Shown here: piece by piece, positions 42,826-52,704 of the stretch
Position numbering within the stretch: position 1 is the stretch's first letter
How the letters are laid out: every line of letters starts with the position of its first letter
From: Chitinophagaceae bacterium
GTDB taxonomy: Bacteria > Bacteroidota > Bacteroidia > Chitinophagales > Chitinophagaceae
DNA: 58,181 nt
Direction: 5' to 3'
Assembly: GCA_947451935.1 (NCBI GenBank)
Contig: CANGBH010000010.1
Coordinates: forward strand, 1-58,181
The notes under the pieces: model-generated
Databases searched by the model: none
What the model saw: only the letters and a program-made list of their open reading frames with translations
Told to the model about the DNA's origin: nothing
Program-made: the position numbers and the translations under genes

Positions 42826-44088
42826 ATGACGATTCTTTATAATCTATTCCTAGCACTCTATACATTCCTAATTAGATTGGCTTCCTTATGGAACGAAAAA
42901 GCACGGCTTTGGGTAGAAGGAAGGAAAGATTTTAAAACGAACATCAGCAGCGCTTGTTTATCTAAAAACGGACCAATCATTTGGATGCATTGCGCGTCGC
43001 TTGGAGAGTTTGAACAAGGAAGAGAATTAATCGAACGCATTAAATTGACCTATCCGAGCCCCCGGATTTTACTTACTTTTTTCTCACCTTCTGGTTATGA
43101 GGCTAAAAAAAATTATGCCCAAGCAGATATGATTTTTTATCTCCCTCTAGACGGGAAAAGCAATGCCAAATTTCTAATTGATACCATAAAGCCCAAGCTT
43201 GTCATTTTTGTGAAATACGACTCGTGGTATTTTTACCTAAGTACACTTAAAAGCCGAAACATTCCCACACTGTTAATCTCAGCAAAATTCACAAGAAACC
43301 TTTCCCTATTCGGATTTTTTGGAGGCTTCTTGAGAAACATGCTAGAATACTATACCCACATTTTTGTTCAAGATCAAGCTTCGCTAGAATTGCTCAAAGA
43401 ATATGGTGTACGTGCGCCAATTTCAATAACAGGCGACACCCGATTTGATAGGGTAATTGATATTGCCAACAACTCATTCAGGCATCCGGCAATAGAACAA
43501 TTTTGCAGCAACAACCAAATACTTGTTGCTGGAAGCACATGGGAAAAAGACGAGGAAATGCTTGAACATCTTCAAAAAAATATCCCTGAACTAAAATTCA
43601 TTATTGCACCTCATGAAGTAAGTCCTAATAAAATCGAGCGTTTACAAAAGCAATTTCCAAATAATCAATTGCTTTCAACCATTGAACTGGAAGGCATCTC
43701 TTCAAAAACGAATGTGTTAATAATAGATTCAATAGGCCTACTATCAAAACTTTACCGATATGGCACACTCTGCTATGTTGGAGGAGGATTTAAAAAAACC
43801 GGTATTCATAATATTCTTGAAGCCTCAGTTTATGGAAAAATAGTTTTATTTGGCAAATACTACGACTTTTCAAATGAAGCGGAGGAGTTAATAAAAATTG
43901 GTGCTGCCTATTCCTTCGACAACCCTGAATTATTAGTAGCTGTAGTTAAATCAATTTTGTCTGAAAAATCTGAACTAGAAAAGAAAAACTATCAGGCAAA
44001 AAAATACACAGAAGACAACAAAGGGGCAACTGAAAAAATCATGCACTACTTGGAAGCAAATCGCCTTCTCATTAATTCAACAAACTGA
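42826..44088 (+). CDS. waaA: 3-deoxy-D-manno-octulosonic acid (Kdo) transferase
   Basis: 420 aa GT30 glycosyltransferase adding Kdo to lipid A precursor. An N-terminal membrane helix precedes IIWMHCASLGEFEQGREL with the catalytic Glu61, then RILLTFFSPSGYE, DTRFDRV, VAGSTWEKDEE, and near the C-terminus YVGGGFKKTGIHNILEASVYG, the nucleotide-sugar-binding loop. It is full length. Its last 43 bp overlap the end of the convergent hypothetical gene. It fits a Gram-negative envelope and the adjacent surface sugar operon. Confidence 0.95.
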   Translation: MTILYNLFLALYTFLIRLASLWNEKARLWVEGRKDFKTNISSACLSKNGPIIWMHCASLGEFEQGRELIERIKLTYPSPRILLTFFSPSGYEAKKNYAQADMIFYLPLDGKSNAKFLIDTIKPKLVIFVKYDSWYFYLSTLKSRNIPTLLISAKFTRNLSLFGFFGGFLRNMLEYYTHIFVQDQASLELLKEYGVRAPISITGDTRFDRVIDIANNSFRHPAIEQFCSNNQILVAGSTWEKDEEMLEHLQKNIPELKFIIAPHEVSPNKIERLQKQFPNNQLLSTIELEGISSKTNVLIIDSIGLLSKLYRYGTLCYVGGGFKKTGIHNILEASVYGKIVLFGKYYDFSNEAEELIKIGAAYSFDNPELLVAVVKSILSEKSELEKKNYQAKKYTEDNKGATEKIMHYLEANRLLINSTN

Positions 44089-44555
44089 TCAGTCGTATCT
44101 GGATTATACTGCCTTACCGTTTCTGTCACATGAATCTCCAATAACTTAATCGCTTCATCATAATTTTCTAACAAGTCAAGCTTGTCCACTAGAGATTCGA
44201 ACTCTTCAATTTTTCCATTGAAAAAAACATGAGCAAATACGAAACGCTCATTTAACCCAAGATTCTGTTTAATTGATTCGATTGGACCAACACGTTGTTT
44301 TTCCAATACATCGGTCGTTCCGACATTTAATTTTTCGTTCAATGACAACAACATGTTTATTTCCTTATTTAAGTCTTCAGCAGGTGATGGCTTTTGAATA
44401 GAGGCAGCCGCCACTAATACTTTAGATTCTTGCTTATCTGGATGAGTCATTAATTTCCTAAGAATATCCAACACCGTCTCAAGCATTTCTTGCTTTAATG
44501 CCCCTGAATGAACTTGAAGCCTCAACTTTTCTGCTAAATCTTTCAGTCTTTCCAT
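44046..44555 (-). CDS. Conserved hypothetical protein, helical
   Basis: 169 aa, acidic and predicted mostly helical, with no signal peptide or membrane segment. Two parts can be told apart: an N-terminal helix pair with a Pro/Ala linker (about 1-75) and a compact C-terminal part with GLNERFVFAHVFFNGKIEEFESLVDKLD-like sequence that ends FVELMRRRFASK. I do not recognise a function. It is tail-to-tail with waaA (43-bp overlap) and divergent from tdk by 64 bp. Consistent codon use and length support a real gene. Confidence 0.75.
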   Translation of the reverse strand: MERLKDLAEKLRLQVHSGALKQEMLETVLDILRKLMTHPDKQESKVLVAAASIQKPSPAEDLNKEINMLLSLNEKLNVGTTDVLEKQRVGPIESIKQNLGLNERFVFAHVFFNGKIEEFESLVDKLDLLENYDEAIKLLEIHVTETVRQYNPDTTDQFVELMRRRFASK

Positions 44556-44619
44556 CGCTTTGTGGTATTTTTAGGTACTTAATTAACTCTAAGATAGCTA
44601 GAGATAAAGAATTTAACCA

Positions 44620-45183
44620 ATGTTTATAGAACAAGGATTCCAGAATCAACAGAGCGGCTGGGTAGAAGTTATTTGCGGTTCCATGTTTTCCGGGAAAACG
44701 GAAGAACTGATTAGAAGACTAAACAGGTCTAAAATAGCAAATATGCAAGTAGCTATTTTTAAGCCTTCTGTAGATACACGATACCATGAGCATCAGTTGG
44801 TTTCGCACGACGCAAAAAAAACAAATGCGATACCCGTTGAATCCTCTCTTGAAATCCTCTCAAAAATAGAAACTGCAGATGTAGTAGGTATAGATGAGGC
44901 ACAATTTTTTGATGAGCAACTCATTGAAGTTGCTGCCCAACTGGCTAAAATGGGAAAGCGGGTAATCATAGCAGGACTCGATATGGATTATTTAGGTAAC
45001 CCATATGGCCCAATGCCGGGATTATTAGCGACTGCAAATTTTATCACAAAATTACATGCGGTATGCATGAAATGCGGAGGCTTAGCCGGATATTCATATC
45101 GAATCACCAATCAACACGAACAATTAGTGTTAGGCGAAAAACAACATTACGAAGCACGTTGCAGAAACTGTTTTCAACTTTAA
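44620..45183 (+). CDS. tdk: Thymidine kinase
   Basis: 187 aa type II thymidine kinase. P-loop GSMFSGKT at 20-27, KPSVDTRY, the GIDEAQFFDE Walker B region and the zinc site made by CMKCGG and CRNC near the C-terminus are visible, with the thymidine lasso between (AGYSYRITN). It phosphorylates thymidine for salvage. The stop lies 14 bp before the likely ccmB start, so the two may be co-transcribed. Confidence 0.97.
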   Translation: MFIEQGFQNQQSGWVEVICGSMFSGKTEELIRRLNRSKIANMQVAIFKPSVDTRYHEHQLVSHDAKKTNAIPVESSLEILSKIETADVVGIDEAQFFDEQLIEVAAQLAKMGKRVIIAGLDMDYLGNPYGPMPGLLATANFITKLHAVCMKCGGLAGYSYRITNQHEQLVLGEKQHYEARCRNCFQL

Positions 45184-45197
45184 AACCAACATTTATC

Positions 45198-45860
45198 TTG
45201 CACCCATACAAGCAATTTTCTGCATTACTCAAAAAGGAAATTCTACTCGAATTAAGACAAAAGCATGCGCTTTATGGAATGATGCTATACATTGCCTCAA
45301 CTATTTTCGTATTGTACTTAACCCTAGGAGATGCAGAGGCAGAAACATGGAATGCCCTATTTTGGATAACACAACTTTTTATCTGTATAAATGCTGTTGC
45401 AAAAAGTTTCTTACAAGAAGCAAAAGGTAGAATGCTCTATCATTTTTCTATTACCACACCATCCGCTTTTATACTTTCGAAAATTGTGTATAATGTTTTG
45501 TTGATGGGTATCATGAATGTCATCAACTTAATTTTATATACAGCCTTTTTAGGGGACCCTACAACTTCATTCTTCGCTTTTGTAGGAATTAGCCTTCTTG
45601 GTTCAATAGGATTAAGTCTAGTATTTACGATGTTGGCAGCTATCGCCTCTAAAGCAATGCAACAAGCCTCCTTAATGGCAATTCTTGGATTCCCAATCAT
45701 CATTCCCCAATTAATGTTATTGGTTAGATTATCAAAAACTGCCTTTTCGGAAATATTTAGAGATGGAGCCCCCTTACAAGTCATTTTTCTATTACTAGCC
45801 TTAGACCTATCTGTTATTTTATTGGCTGTTATTTTATACCCCTTTTTATGGAAAGATTAA
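45198..45860 (+). CDS. ccmB: Heme exporter protein CcmB
   Basis: About 220 aa with six hydrophobic helices. LLKKEILLELRQKHALYGMMLYI is the conserved N-terminus of CcmB, followed by WITQLFICINAVAKSFLQEAKGRM and the family segment ISLLGSIGLSLVFTMLAAIA. Together with CcmA and CcmC it works in cytochrome c maturation. No ATG gives a proper start: the frame runs back into tdk, and TTG at 45198 gives the family length, so the start is uncertain. No ccmA is adjacent. Confidence 0.87.
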   Translation: MHPYKQFSALLKKEILLELRQKHALYGMMLYIASTIFVLYLTLGDAEAETWNALFWITQLFICINAVAKSFLQEAKGRMLYHFSITTPSAFILSKIVYNVLLMGIMNVINLILYTAFLGDPTTSFFAFVGISLLGSIGLSLVFTMLAAIASKAMQQASLMAILGFPIIIPQLMLLVRLSKTAFSEIFRDGAPLQVIFLLLALDLSVILLAVILYPFLWKD

Positions 45861-45949
45861 TAGAAGGGCCTAATTTTGTGAGCATACTGTGAACTCACTC
45901 AGGATCACCAAAATAGTTTCATCAACACATTATTAAAAACAACCGAATT

Positions 45950-46651
45950 ATGAGGATTGCCTGGTGGAAAATTGCATCAATTATATTACTCTGTTATGCC
46001 GTTGTAGGAGGTTTTCTTTTGCCTGTTCCTGCATTATCACAGCTAGGCGAAACAATTCGAAATCTATATTTCCATGTGTGCATGTGGTTTGCCATGATGA
46101 TACTGTTTACCATATCCATCATTCATAGCATTAAGTACCTCAATAAATCTGATTTACGCCATGATATCAAAGCTAAATCGTATGCCGCTGTAGGAACTTA
46201 TATGGGATTACTCGGATATTCTACTGGGGCAATTTGGGCAAGCTTTACCTGGGCCGATCCCAATAACCCAGCTTACGCATCATTCGGATCCATCATGAGA
46301 GAACCCAAATTAATTGGAGCTGCAATGGCATTGCTAATTTATGGCGCTTATTTTATTTTAAGGAACTCTATAAAAGACATGGATCAACGTGCTAGAGTTA
46401 GCGCAGTCTATAACGTTTTCGCATATACCATGCTGTTTCCATCAATCTGGATAATTCCAAGACTTTTACCAAGCCTTCATCCTGGACAAGAAGGAAATCC
46501 GGCTTTAAACTTCAATGACATTGATGCCCGAATGAGAATGGTATTCTACCCTGCTGTGTTGGGTTGGACTTTACTAGGTGCATGGATAACTACATTGAAA
46601 ATTAGAATTGAATTGATTCAAGAAAAAAAAATATTATCAAATGAAAAGTAA
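45950..46651 (+). CDS. ccmC: Cytochrome c biogenesis protein CcmC-like
   Basis: 233 aa with six hydrophobic helices. The periplasmic Trp-rich heme-handling segment is GAIWASFTWADPNNPAY, and conserved His residues flank it (NLYFHVCMWFAMM and PSLHPG). This is the short CcmC form, not the long CcsA/CcmF. It delivers heme to the maturation pathway. It lies 89 bp after ccmB and its 3' end overlaps the CcmD-like gene by 11 bp. Confidence 0.9.
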   Translation: MRIAWWKIASIILLCYAVVGGFLLPVPALSQLGETIRNLYFHVCMWFAMMILFTISIIHSIKYLNKSDLRHDIKAKSYAAVGTYMGLLGYSTGAIWASFTWADPNNPAYASFGSIMREPKLIGAAMALLIYGAYFILRNSIKDMDQRARVSAVYNVFAYTMLFPSIWIIPRLLPSLHPGQEGNPALNFNDIDARMRMVFYPAVLGWTLLGAWITTLKIRIELIQEKKILSNEK

Positions 46652-46865
46652 AATTCTCTCCATCCTTTTATCAATGGGAATACTCACAAGCAAGGCTCAA
46701 CAAACAGCTCAAACATCTACAACAATGGCTGATCAAATGAGAAGCAATGGAAAAATATTTGTCGTCGTGGCAGTACTTTTAACCATTTTGCTTGGGTTAA
46801 TCGCTTATGTAATCCGGATTGATAAAAAAGTTTCCCAATTGGAAAAAGAAAGTAAACAAGAATAA
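46641..46865 (+). CDS. CcmD-family small membrane protein
   Basis: 74 aa. A possible signal peptide (ILSILLSMGILTSKAQQ) precedes one transmembrane helix (IFVVVAVLLTILLGLIAYVI) and a short charged tail (RIDKKVSQLEKESKQE), the shape of Bacteroidota CcmD-family proteins. CcmD stabilises CcmABC and helps release holo-CcmE. It overlaps ccmC by 11 bp. No ccmE follows; the next gene is a glutamate dehydrogenase. Confidence 0.78.
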   Translation: MKSKILSILLSMGILTSKAQQTAQTSTTMADQMRSNGKIFVVVAVLLTILLGLIAYVIRIDKKVSQLEKESKQE

Positions 46866-46904
46866 TAGTCAACTATCAACACTACTAACCCAACACCACC
46901 ACCC

Positions 46905-48317
46905 ATGAATACCGAGTACAGTTTTTTTGATGCTGTTTGTCAATCATTTGATAAAGCAGCTAAATACACCAAGTTTGATCAAGGCATTTTAGAACAGATA
47001 AAACAATGCAATAGTGTTCTAAGAATACACTTCCCCGTTAAGATTGGAGACCAAGTTGAAGTAATCAAGGCTTACCGCGTTCAACACTCTCACCATAAGT
47101 TGCCTTGCAAAGGGGGTATACGATTCAGCGAGATGGTTAATCTCGACGAAGTCATGGCACTTGCTGCACTCATGACCTATAAATGTGCTATCGTAAATGT
47201 TCCATTTGGTGGTGCCAAAGGAGGCATATCTATCAATCCCAAAAAATACAGCGAGCGCGATTTAGAACGAATCACTAGACGATACACCAGCGAGCTTATC
47301 AAAAAACGATTTATTGGTCCGGGCGAAGACGTTCCTGCTCCAGATTATGGAACAGGAGAAAGAGAAATGTCATGGATCCTAGACACCTATATGGCCATGC
47401 ATCCGGGTGAGGTTGATGCACTAGGCTGTGTTACAGGTAAACCCGTGAGCCAAGGCGGTGTAAAGGGAAGAAAAGAAGCAACGGGTCTTGGTGTTTTCTT
47501 CGGCATCCGTGAAGTATGCAACAATGAAGAGGTGATGCAAAAAATTGGACTACCCACAGGTATCGAGAATAAAAAAGTAATAGTGCAAGGACTTGGAAAT
47601 GTGGGTTACCATACGGCTAAATTTTTTCAAGAAGGTGGAGCCATTATTGTTGGGATTGCAGAATATGAAGGTTCTATCTACAATGAAAAAGGATTAGATA
47701 TTGAAGCAGTTGTTGCCCATAGAAAACAAACGGGGTCAATACTAAACTTTCCAGGTGCGAAAAATTTTGAAAAAAATACAGACGCATTAGAAGCATCATG
47801 CGATATATTAATTCCTGCTGCATTAGAGAATGTAATCAATGCAACAAATGCCAATAAAATAAAAGCCAAGATTATTGGCGAAGCAGCAAACGGACCCCTT
47901 ACTCCTGAAGCTGATGAGATCCTAAATCAAAAAGGCGTACTCATAATACCAGACATGTACCTTAACGCTGGTGGAGTAACCGTATCGTATTTTGAATGGC
48001 TGAAAAACCTAAGCCATGTGCGATATGGACGGCTTGAAAAAAGGTTTATGGAAAACCAAAGCACTAACATTCTTGCTCAGATCGAATCCATGACTGGAAA
48101 TAAAATCCCAGATAATCAACGAAATTTGTTGATTCACGGACCTGATGAAATTGATTTAGTAAGAAGTGGCTTAGAAGACACGATGATCAAAGCAACCAAC
48201 GAAATACTAGAATGTTGGAAAGCTAATCCAGAGATAAAAGACATGAGGACGGCCGCATTCGTGGTAGCTATTAATAAAGTAGGAACGAGCTATGAAGAGC
48301 TTGGAATATTTCCTTAG
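46905..48317 (+). CDS. Glu/Leu/Phe/Val dehydrogenase (glutamate dehydrogenase type)
   Basis: 470 aa. The substrate domain has [19 protein letters not shown] with the conserved lysines, then [12 protein letters not shown] with the catalytic Lys, [18 protein letters not shown] and [11 protein letters not shown]. The Rossmann domain begins [15 protein letters not shown], and [14 protein letters not shown] follows. Glutamate dehydrogenase is likeliest because of the KPVSQGG-type segment, but amino-acid specificity in this family is not certain from sequence. It lies 39 bp downstream of the CcmD-like gene, possibly on the same transcript though functionally unrelated. Confidence 0.9.
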   Translation: MNTEYSFFDAVCQSFDKAAKYTKFDQGILEQIKQCNSVLRIHFPVKIGDQVEVIKAYRVQHSHHKLPCKGGIRFSEMVNLDEVMALAALMTYKCAIVNVPFGGAKGGISINPKKYSERDLERITRRYTSELIKKRFIGPGEDVPAPDYGTGEREMSWILDTYMAMHPGEVDALGCVTGKPVSQGGVKGRKEATGLGVFFGIREVCNNEEVMQKIGLPTGIENKKVIVQGLGNVGYHTAKFFQEGGAIIVGIAEYEGSIYNEKGLDIEAVVAHRKQTGSILNFPGAKNFEKNTDALEASCDILIPAALENVINATNANKIKAKIIGEAANGPLTPEADEILNQKGVLIIPDMYLNAGGVTVSYFEWLKNLSHVRYGRLEKRFMENQSTNILAQIESMTGNKIPDNQRNLLIHGPDEIDLVRSGLEDTMIKATNEILECWKANPEIKDMRTAAFVVAINKVGTSYEELGIFP

Positions 48318-48330
48318 CCTGAAGTAGGAC

Positions 48331-48765
48331 TTATATTAGGGGGAATGCCGGCAGTTCTGATAACCATTTTTCAGTTCCTTGTGATTTTTCTGCAGCAAAA
48401 CAAACATTGCCATTCGTAATCACAACATACGGCACAGGAATGGCTAAATTATATCGAAGCACTTGCATTAATACAGACTCATCAAGTGGAATTTCTTGTG
48501 CCTTGCATTCAATCATCATCCAAGGTTGATGAGAACGATCATACACTAAAATATCAAATCGTTTAGCTAGCTCCCCCACTTGAATTGTTTTTTCTATCGA
48601 AATGTATGAAACAGGAACGCCTTTTTCTTCCATTAGCCACTGAATAACATTTTGACGAACCCACTCTTCTGATTGAAAAATCACCCATTTATTTCGGACG
48701 GGGTCGAATAGCTGGGGCTTACCCTCAAAGGTTCGGGTTTTGAAGTTCGGCTTCGAAAAATGCAT
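48331..48765 (-). CDS. HsdR N-terminal-domain (PD-D/ExK) protein
   Basis: 144 aa from the ATG at 48765 (MHFSKPNFKTR); upstream ATGs at 48774 and 48825 only add hydrophobic residues. The nuclease-like core reads KRFDILVYDRSHQPWMMIECKAQ, with the Asp and Glu-x-Lys of the PD-(D/E)xK fold as in the N-terminal domain of type I restriction HsdR. There are no helicase domain, hsdM or hsdS genes nearby, so it is a stand-alone protein, common in Bacteroidota, of unknown role. It is convergent with the glutamate dehydrogenase gene. Confidence 0.82.
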   Translation of the reverse strand: MHFSKPNFKTRTFEGKPQLFDPVRNKWVIFQSEEWVRQNVIQWLMEEKGVPVSYISIEKTIQVGELAKRFDILVYDRSHQPWMMIECKAQEIPLDESVLMQVLRYNLAIPVPYVVITNGNVCFAAEKSQGTEKWLSELPAFPLI

Positions 48766-48932
48766 AAGGATCATACCTGCAAGATAATAGCTAATTAAAG
48801 ACTTCACAAGTAAGGCTGAGTTCAACCTAAATCCAAACTTCTGCTCAAATTAAAAAAGTCTTAAAAAGGAAAATTCACTTAAAAAGGTGGATAACAATAT
48901 CCAGAACTACCTTTAAAACGGTATTTTTTCAT

Positions 48933-48940
48933 TAATTTTG
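48933..48940 (+). promoter_or_regulatory. queA promoter, -7 box TAATTTTG
   Basis: Exact TAnnTTTG match 108 bp before the queA ATG. The leader of about 100 nt has an 8-codon frame (48951-48977) and the near direct repeat ATCTGGTAC / ATTTGGTAC. I see no match to known preQ1 riboswitches. Confidence 0.55.
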
Positions 48941-49048
48941 CTCCTTCAAAATGCCAAAAACAAATCTGGTACCGTAAGATCAGATTTGGTACGTGGACCC
49001 TCTTTAATAGAGCAACGGGATTTGTTTTCAGGCAACAAAATAGAAAAC

Positions 49049-50098
49049 ATGAAATTATCCCAATTTAGATTTGACTTTCCGCTCAATCTCATTGCACAAA
49101 CTCCAACAAAACGTAGAGAAGATGCTAGACTAATGGTCGTGCATAAAGATACTGGACTCATCGAGAACAAAACTTTTCGTGATGTATTAGACTATTTCGA
49201 AGAGAAGGATGTGTTTGTAGTGAACAATACAAAAGTGTTCCCTGCAAGAATGTATGGTAGAAAAGAAAAAACAGGAGCGAAAATTGAAGTTTTCTTACTG
49301 AGAGAACTAAACAAACAGAATAGACTTTGGGATGTAATCGTTGATCCCGCAAGAAAGATTCGCGTAGGAAACAAATTATATTTTGGAGAAGCAGACGAGC
49401 TAATTGCAGAAGTAATTGATAATACTACATCTCGTGGTAGAACAATCCGTTTTCTATTTGAAGGTTCTGATGAAGAATTCAAAGCCATCCTTCATACACT
49501 TGGAGAAACTCCATTGCCAAAATACATCAAGCGTAAGCCAGATGAACTTGATAAAGAACGCTATCAAACTGTATTCGCAAAGCATGAAGGTGCTGTTGCA
49601 GCCCCTACAGCTGGACTTCATTTCTCTGTAGAATTAATCAAAAGACTTGAAATACAAGGTATCCGTTTTGCTGAAACAACATTGCATACTGGACTAGGTA
49701 CTTTTAGAACGATAGAAGTAGAAGACCTAAGCAAACACAAAATGGAAGCGGAGTATTACAAAGTGGATGAAAATGCTTGTAGAATTGTAAACAAAGCAAA
49801 ATCTGAAGGTCATAGAATCTGCTCGGTTGGAACAACAACCATGCGTGCATTAGAGAGCACATTTACAGCAGACAAAATGCTAAAACCTTCCGAAGGTTGG
49901 ACAAATATTTTCATACATCCTCCTCATGAATTCTCTATATGCGATTCATTAATAACAAACTTTCATTTACCGAAAACAAGTTTGTTAATAATGGCCTGCG
50001 CATTCGCGGGATATGAGTTGACTATGGAAGCTTACAAAAAGGCGATTAAAGACAAATACAGATTCTTTAGCTATGGCGATGCCATGCTAATTATTTGA
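49049..50098 (+). CDS. queA: S-adenosylmethionine:tRNA ribosyltransferase-isomerase
   Basis: 349 aa from the ATG at 49049, which begins with the family N-terminus [88 protein letters not shown] and the final [18 protein letters not shown] are diagnostic. It forms the epoxyqueuosine precursor on tRNA. The frame is open upstream, but the promoter box lies at the start of that extension, so it is leader RNA. The gene is convergent with the aspartate kinase gene. Confidence 0.97.
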   Translation: MKLSQFRFDFPLNLIAQTPTKRREDARLMVVHKDTGLIENKTFRDVLDYFEEKDVFVVNNTKVFPARMYGRKEKTGAKIEVFLLRELNKQNRLWDVIVDPARKIRVGNKLYFGEADELIAEVIDNTTSRGRTIRFLFEGSDEEFKAILHTLGETPLPKYIKRKPDELDKERYQTVFAKHEGAVAAPTAGLHFSVELIKRLEIQGIRFAETTLHTGLGTFRTIEVEDLSKHKMEAEYYKVDENACRIVNKAKSEGHRICSVGTTTMRALESTFTADKMLKPSEGWTNIFIHPPHEFSICDSLITNFHLPKTSLLIMACAFAGYELTMEAYKKAIKDKYRFFSYGDAMLII

Positions 50099-50112
50099 TC
50101 ATATTGCCAGGC

Positions 50113-51435
50113 TTAATCTAGTCCGAAAATTCCTTTATTCAGCAACTGAAGGGTTTTGTTTCTATGCTCTGTAGAAACAAGAATTGACACGTTATGTGCA
50201 CTACCCCCATAACTTACCATATTGATATGAATAGAAGTCAACGAATCAAATAATTTGGTAAGTAAGCCATCCTGTTGAGTTAACTTATTGCCTACTACAG
50301 AGACGATTGTTTGATCACGAATGATTTCAAGTTCACCAAGTGGAGCAAGTTCTTTTGAAATCTCATCAAGATGAAGTACACTATCAATGGTAACCGATAC
50401 GGCTACTTCAGATGTTGTAATCATATCAATGGATGTTTTGTATTTCTCAAACACCTCAAAGATCTTTCTCAAAAATCCATAAGCTAGCAACATCCTGCTA
50501 CTCTTTATCTTAATCATCACAATACCATCTTTGGCAGCAACAGCTTTTACGCCCATCGAGTCAGCCTCCTTTACAATAAGAGTCCCTTTTGCATCAGGCT
50601 CCATTGTATTCAAAAGCTTAACTGGAATATTGAATTGTTGTGCAGGCCATATCGAAGCAGGGTGTAAAATTTTTGCGCCGAAATAAGCAAGCTCTGCAGC
50701 CTCATCGAAACTTAACTGTTCTATAGCACGTGTCGATTTTACTATACGCGGATCATTATTATGCATCCCATCAATATCGGTCCATATTTCACATACACTA
50801 GCATTGGCAGCTGCGGCAATTAAGGATGCAGAGTAATCACTCCCTCCACGCTTTAAGTTATCAACCTCACCTTTCGCATTTCTACAAATGTATCCTTGAG
50901 TGATAAACAATGTTGTGCCACGATGAGCATCCAATGTTTTATTTAACTTTTCCCTAATAGCGAGTACCTGAGGCTCATCGTTTGAATCAATGGCCATAAA
51001 ATCTAATGCTGGAAGAAATACATGATTAACTCCAATCTCTTCAAGATATAAACAAAATAATTTTGTACTCATCAGTTCCCCCTGTGCAAGGATATCCTTG
51101 TTGAGCGCATCATTGAATGATATCTTTAGTATGATATTTAAAAAATCAAAATGCTCGTGAATCACTTTCTTAGCTTTCTCTTGCATTTCCGTTTTAACCA
51201 ATAAATCGGTGATAAAATGATCATAATGCAGAGATAGTTGATCTATCAATTCTTTAGCTTTTAATTTATTTCCGGTAGCCATTGCATCACCAATACCAAC
51301 CAATGCATTTGTTGTGCCACTTAACGCACTCAACACAACGATTTTTTCTTCACCATCTTTTGTGATCAAATCTTTTACTTGATGCATTCTCTCAGGCTTC
51401 CCAACTGAAGTCCCCCCAAATTTCATAATTTTCAT
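50113..51435 (-). CDS. lysC: Aspartate kinase
   Basis: 440 aa monofunctional aspartokinase. The N-terminal MKIMKFGGTSVGKPERM, VLSALSGTTNAL, KRGGSDYSASLIAAAA and EIWTDIDGMHNNDPRIV define the kinase domain; FDEAAELAYFGAKILHPAS follows; two ACT regulatory domains (VMIKIKSSRM and VSVVGNKL regions) end the protein. It starts the lysine/threonine/methionine pathway and is probably feedback-inhibited through ACT. It follows the Ldh-family gene by 27 bp on the same strand. Confidence 0.93.
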   Translation of the reverse strand: MKIMKFGGTSVGKPERMHQVKDLITKDGEEKIVVLSALSGTTNALVGIGDAMATGNKLKAKELIDQLSLHYDHFITDLLVKTEMQEKAKKVIHEHFDFLNIILKISFNDALNKDILAQGELMSTKLFCLYLEEIGVNHVFLPALDFMAIDSNDEPQVLAIREKLNKTLDAHRGTTLFITQGYICRNAKGEVDNLKRGGSDYSASLIAAAANASVCEIWTDIDGMHNNDPRIVKSTRAIEQLSFDEAAELAYFGAKILHPASIWPAQQFNIPVKLLNTMEPDAKGTLIVKEADSMGVKAVAAKDGIVMIKIKSSRMLLAYGFLRKIFEVFEKYKTSIDMITTSEVAVSVTIDSVLHLDEISKELAPLGELEIIRDQTIVSVVGNKLTQQDGLLTKLFDSLTSIHINMVSYGGSAHNVSILVSTEHRNKTLQLLNKGIFGLD

Positions 51436-51462
51436 ACGCCAATATTTTTACGAGGTGTAAAG

Positions 51463-52539
51463 TTAAAGTTTGATCTTGAATTTTTCAGCTGTTTGCATAA
51501 TATCATTCCAAACAACTTCTAATAATGGAATCCCATTTTGCATTCTAAATGCATGTATTTCCGTTTCAGGCTCACCTGGAATGATAACAGGCTGATCTTC
51601 TGCAATTGGTTCAGCAGACTTAAATCGTCGAATCCACAAATCCATATCACGTTTAAATTCCTCTGCACTCCTAAATGCATCAATGCGCATGGCACCAAGA
51701 AAATGACCCAATCCAAGACCTGGCTGATTTTCAGGCATTGGTACATAAGACGGGAATGGAGGTACCCATGGTCCGAAATTCGCACCACTGAGAACACCGG
51801 AAAAAATATCGACAATAGAGCCTAAGGCATACCCTTTATGACTACCATGCTCTCGATCACCTCCAAGGGGCAATAATGCACCGCCATTTTTTAAGGCATG
51901 TGCATCCAAGGTTGAATCGCCATGACTATCCTGAATCCAACCCGATGGAGCTGGAGTACCTTTACGTTGCAATATCTCAAGCTTACCATTTGCAGCAGTG
52001 GTTGTCGCCATATCTGCCACAAATGGAGACTCATTACCCGCTGGTATGGCAACACAAATTGGATTAGTTCCAAGCATCCTTTCTTTTGAATGAGTAGGTG
52101 CAACTAACGCGCTTGCATTAGTCATCACTATGCCAATCATATCCTTTTTCAATGCCATCATTGCATGGCTTGCTGCAATACCAAAATGATTACTATTCCG
52201 TACACTTACCCAACCAGTCCCAACTTGCTTAGCCTTCTGTATAGCAACTTCCATTGCAAATGGTGCAACCACTAGTCCAAGTCCGCTATCACCGTCTACT
52301 ACGGCCGTAGAAGGAGTTTCATGCACTACACGAATAGTTGGCCTTGCATTAATTCGCTTTGCCTCCCAAAGTCGAACATAACCAGACAACCTAGCTACCC
52401 CATGGGAATCAATACCCCTTAAATCCGCAGAAACCAATGAATGGGCGGCAATACGAGCATGATCAGTTGAACAATCCATGCCAAGAAATACCTGTTCAAC
52501 AATCTCAAAGAGTTTTGCTTGATCTACATTTATTATCAT
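51463..52539 (-). CDS. Ldh-family (malate/L-lactate type) oxidoreductase
   Basis: 358 aa of the NAD(P)-dependent malate/lactate/ureidoglycolate dehydrogenase family, which is unrelated to classical LDH. ADLRGIDSHGVARLSGYV, VDGDSGLGLVVAPFAM, VSVRNSNHFGIAASHAMM with the catalytic His, and GSHKGYALGSIVDIFSGVLSGA are family motifs. The substrate cannot be told. An exact -7 box (TATTTTTG, 52544-52551) lies 5 bp before the ATG, so the message appears leaderless. The aspartate kinase gene lies 27 bp downstream. Confidence 0.88.
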   Translation of the reverse strand: MIINVDQAKLFEIVEQVFLGMDCSTDHARIAAHSLVSADLRGIDSHGVARLSGYVRLWEAKRINARPTIRVVHETPSTAVVDGDSGLGLVVAPFAMEVAIQKAKQVGTGWVSVRNSNHFGIAASHAMMALKKDMIGIVMTNASALVAPTHSKERMLGTNPICVAIPAGNESPFVADMATTTAANGKLEILQRKGTPAPSGWIQDSHGDSTLDAHALKNGGALLPLGGDREHGSHKGYALGSIVDIFSGVLSGANFGPWVPPFPSYVPMPENQPGLGLGHFLGAMRIDAFRSAEEFKRDMDLWIRRFKSAEPIAEDQPVIIPGEPETEIHAFRMQNGIPLLEVVWNDIMQTAEKFKIKL

Positions 52540-52543
52540 GGCA

Positions 52544-52551
52544 CAAAAATA
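52544..52551 (-). promoter_or_regulatory. Ldh-family gene promoter, -7 box TATTTTTG
   Basis: Exact TAnnTTTG match ending 5 bp before the ATG; transcription would start at or near the start codon. Confidence 0.55.
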
Positions 52552-52704
52552 TACTGAAATCCCTGATTTTTACTTATCCCTATAAATTGATCCAACAAGA
52601 GGATTTTACTGACAAATACGTGGAAAACTCTCCTATACAGAATGCCTTTTCATCTTTGGTTTAGCTTTACTTTGATGGAAATTGCACCATTAAAAATAAA
52701 TTAT

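Noticed and set aside
48331-48765. Type I restriction-modification locus
   Set aside because: Only the HsdR N-terminal-like domain is present, with no motor domain and no hsdM or hsdS.
48941-49048. preQ1 riboswitch upstream of queA
   Set aside because: I could not find the conserved stem, C/A-rich loop or pseudoknot sequence of known preQ1 classes.
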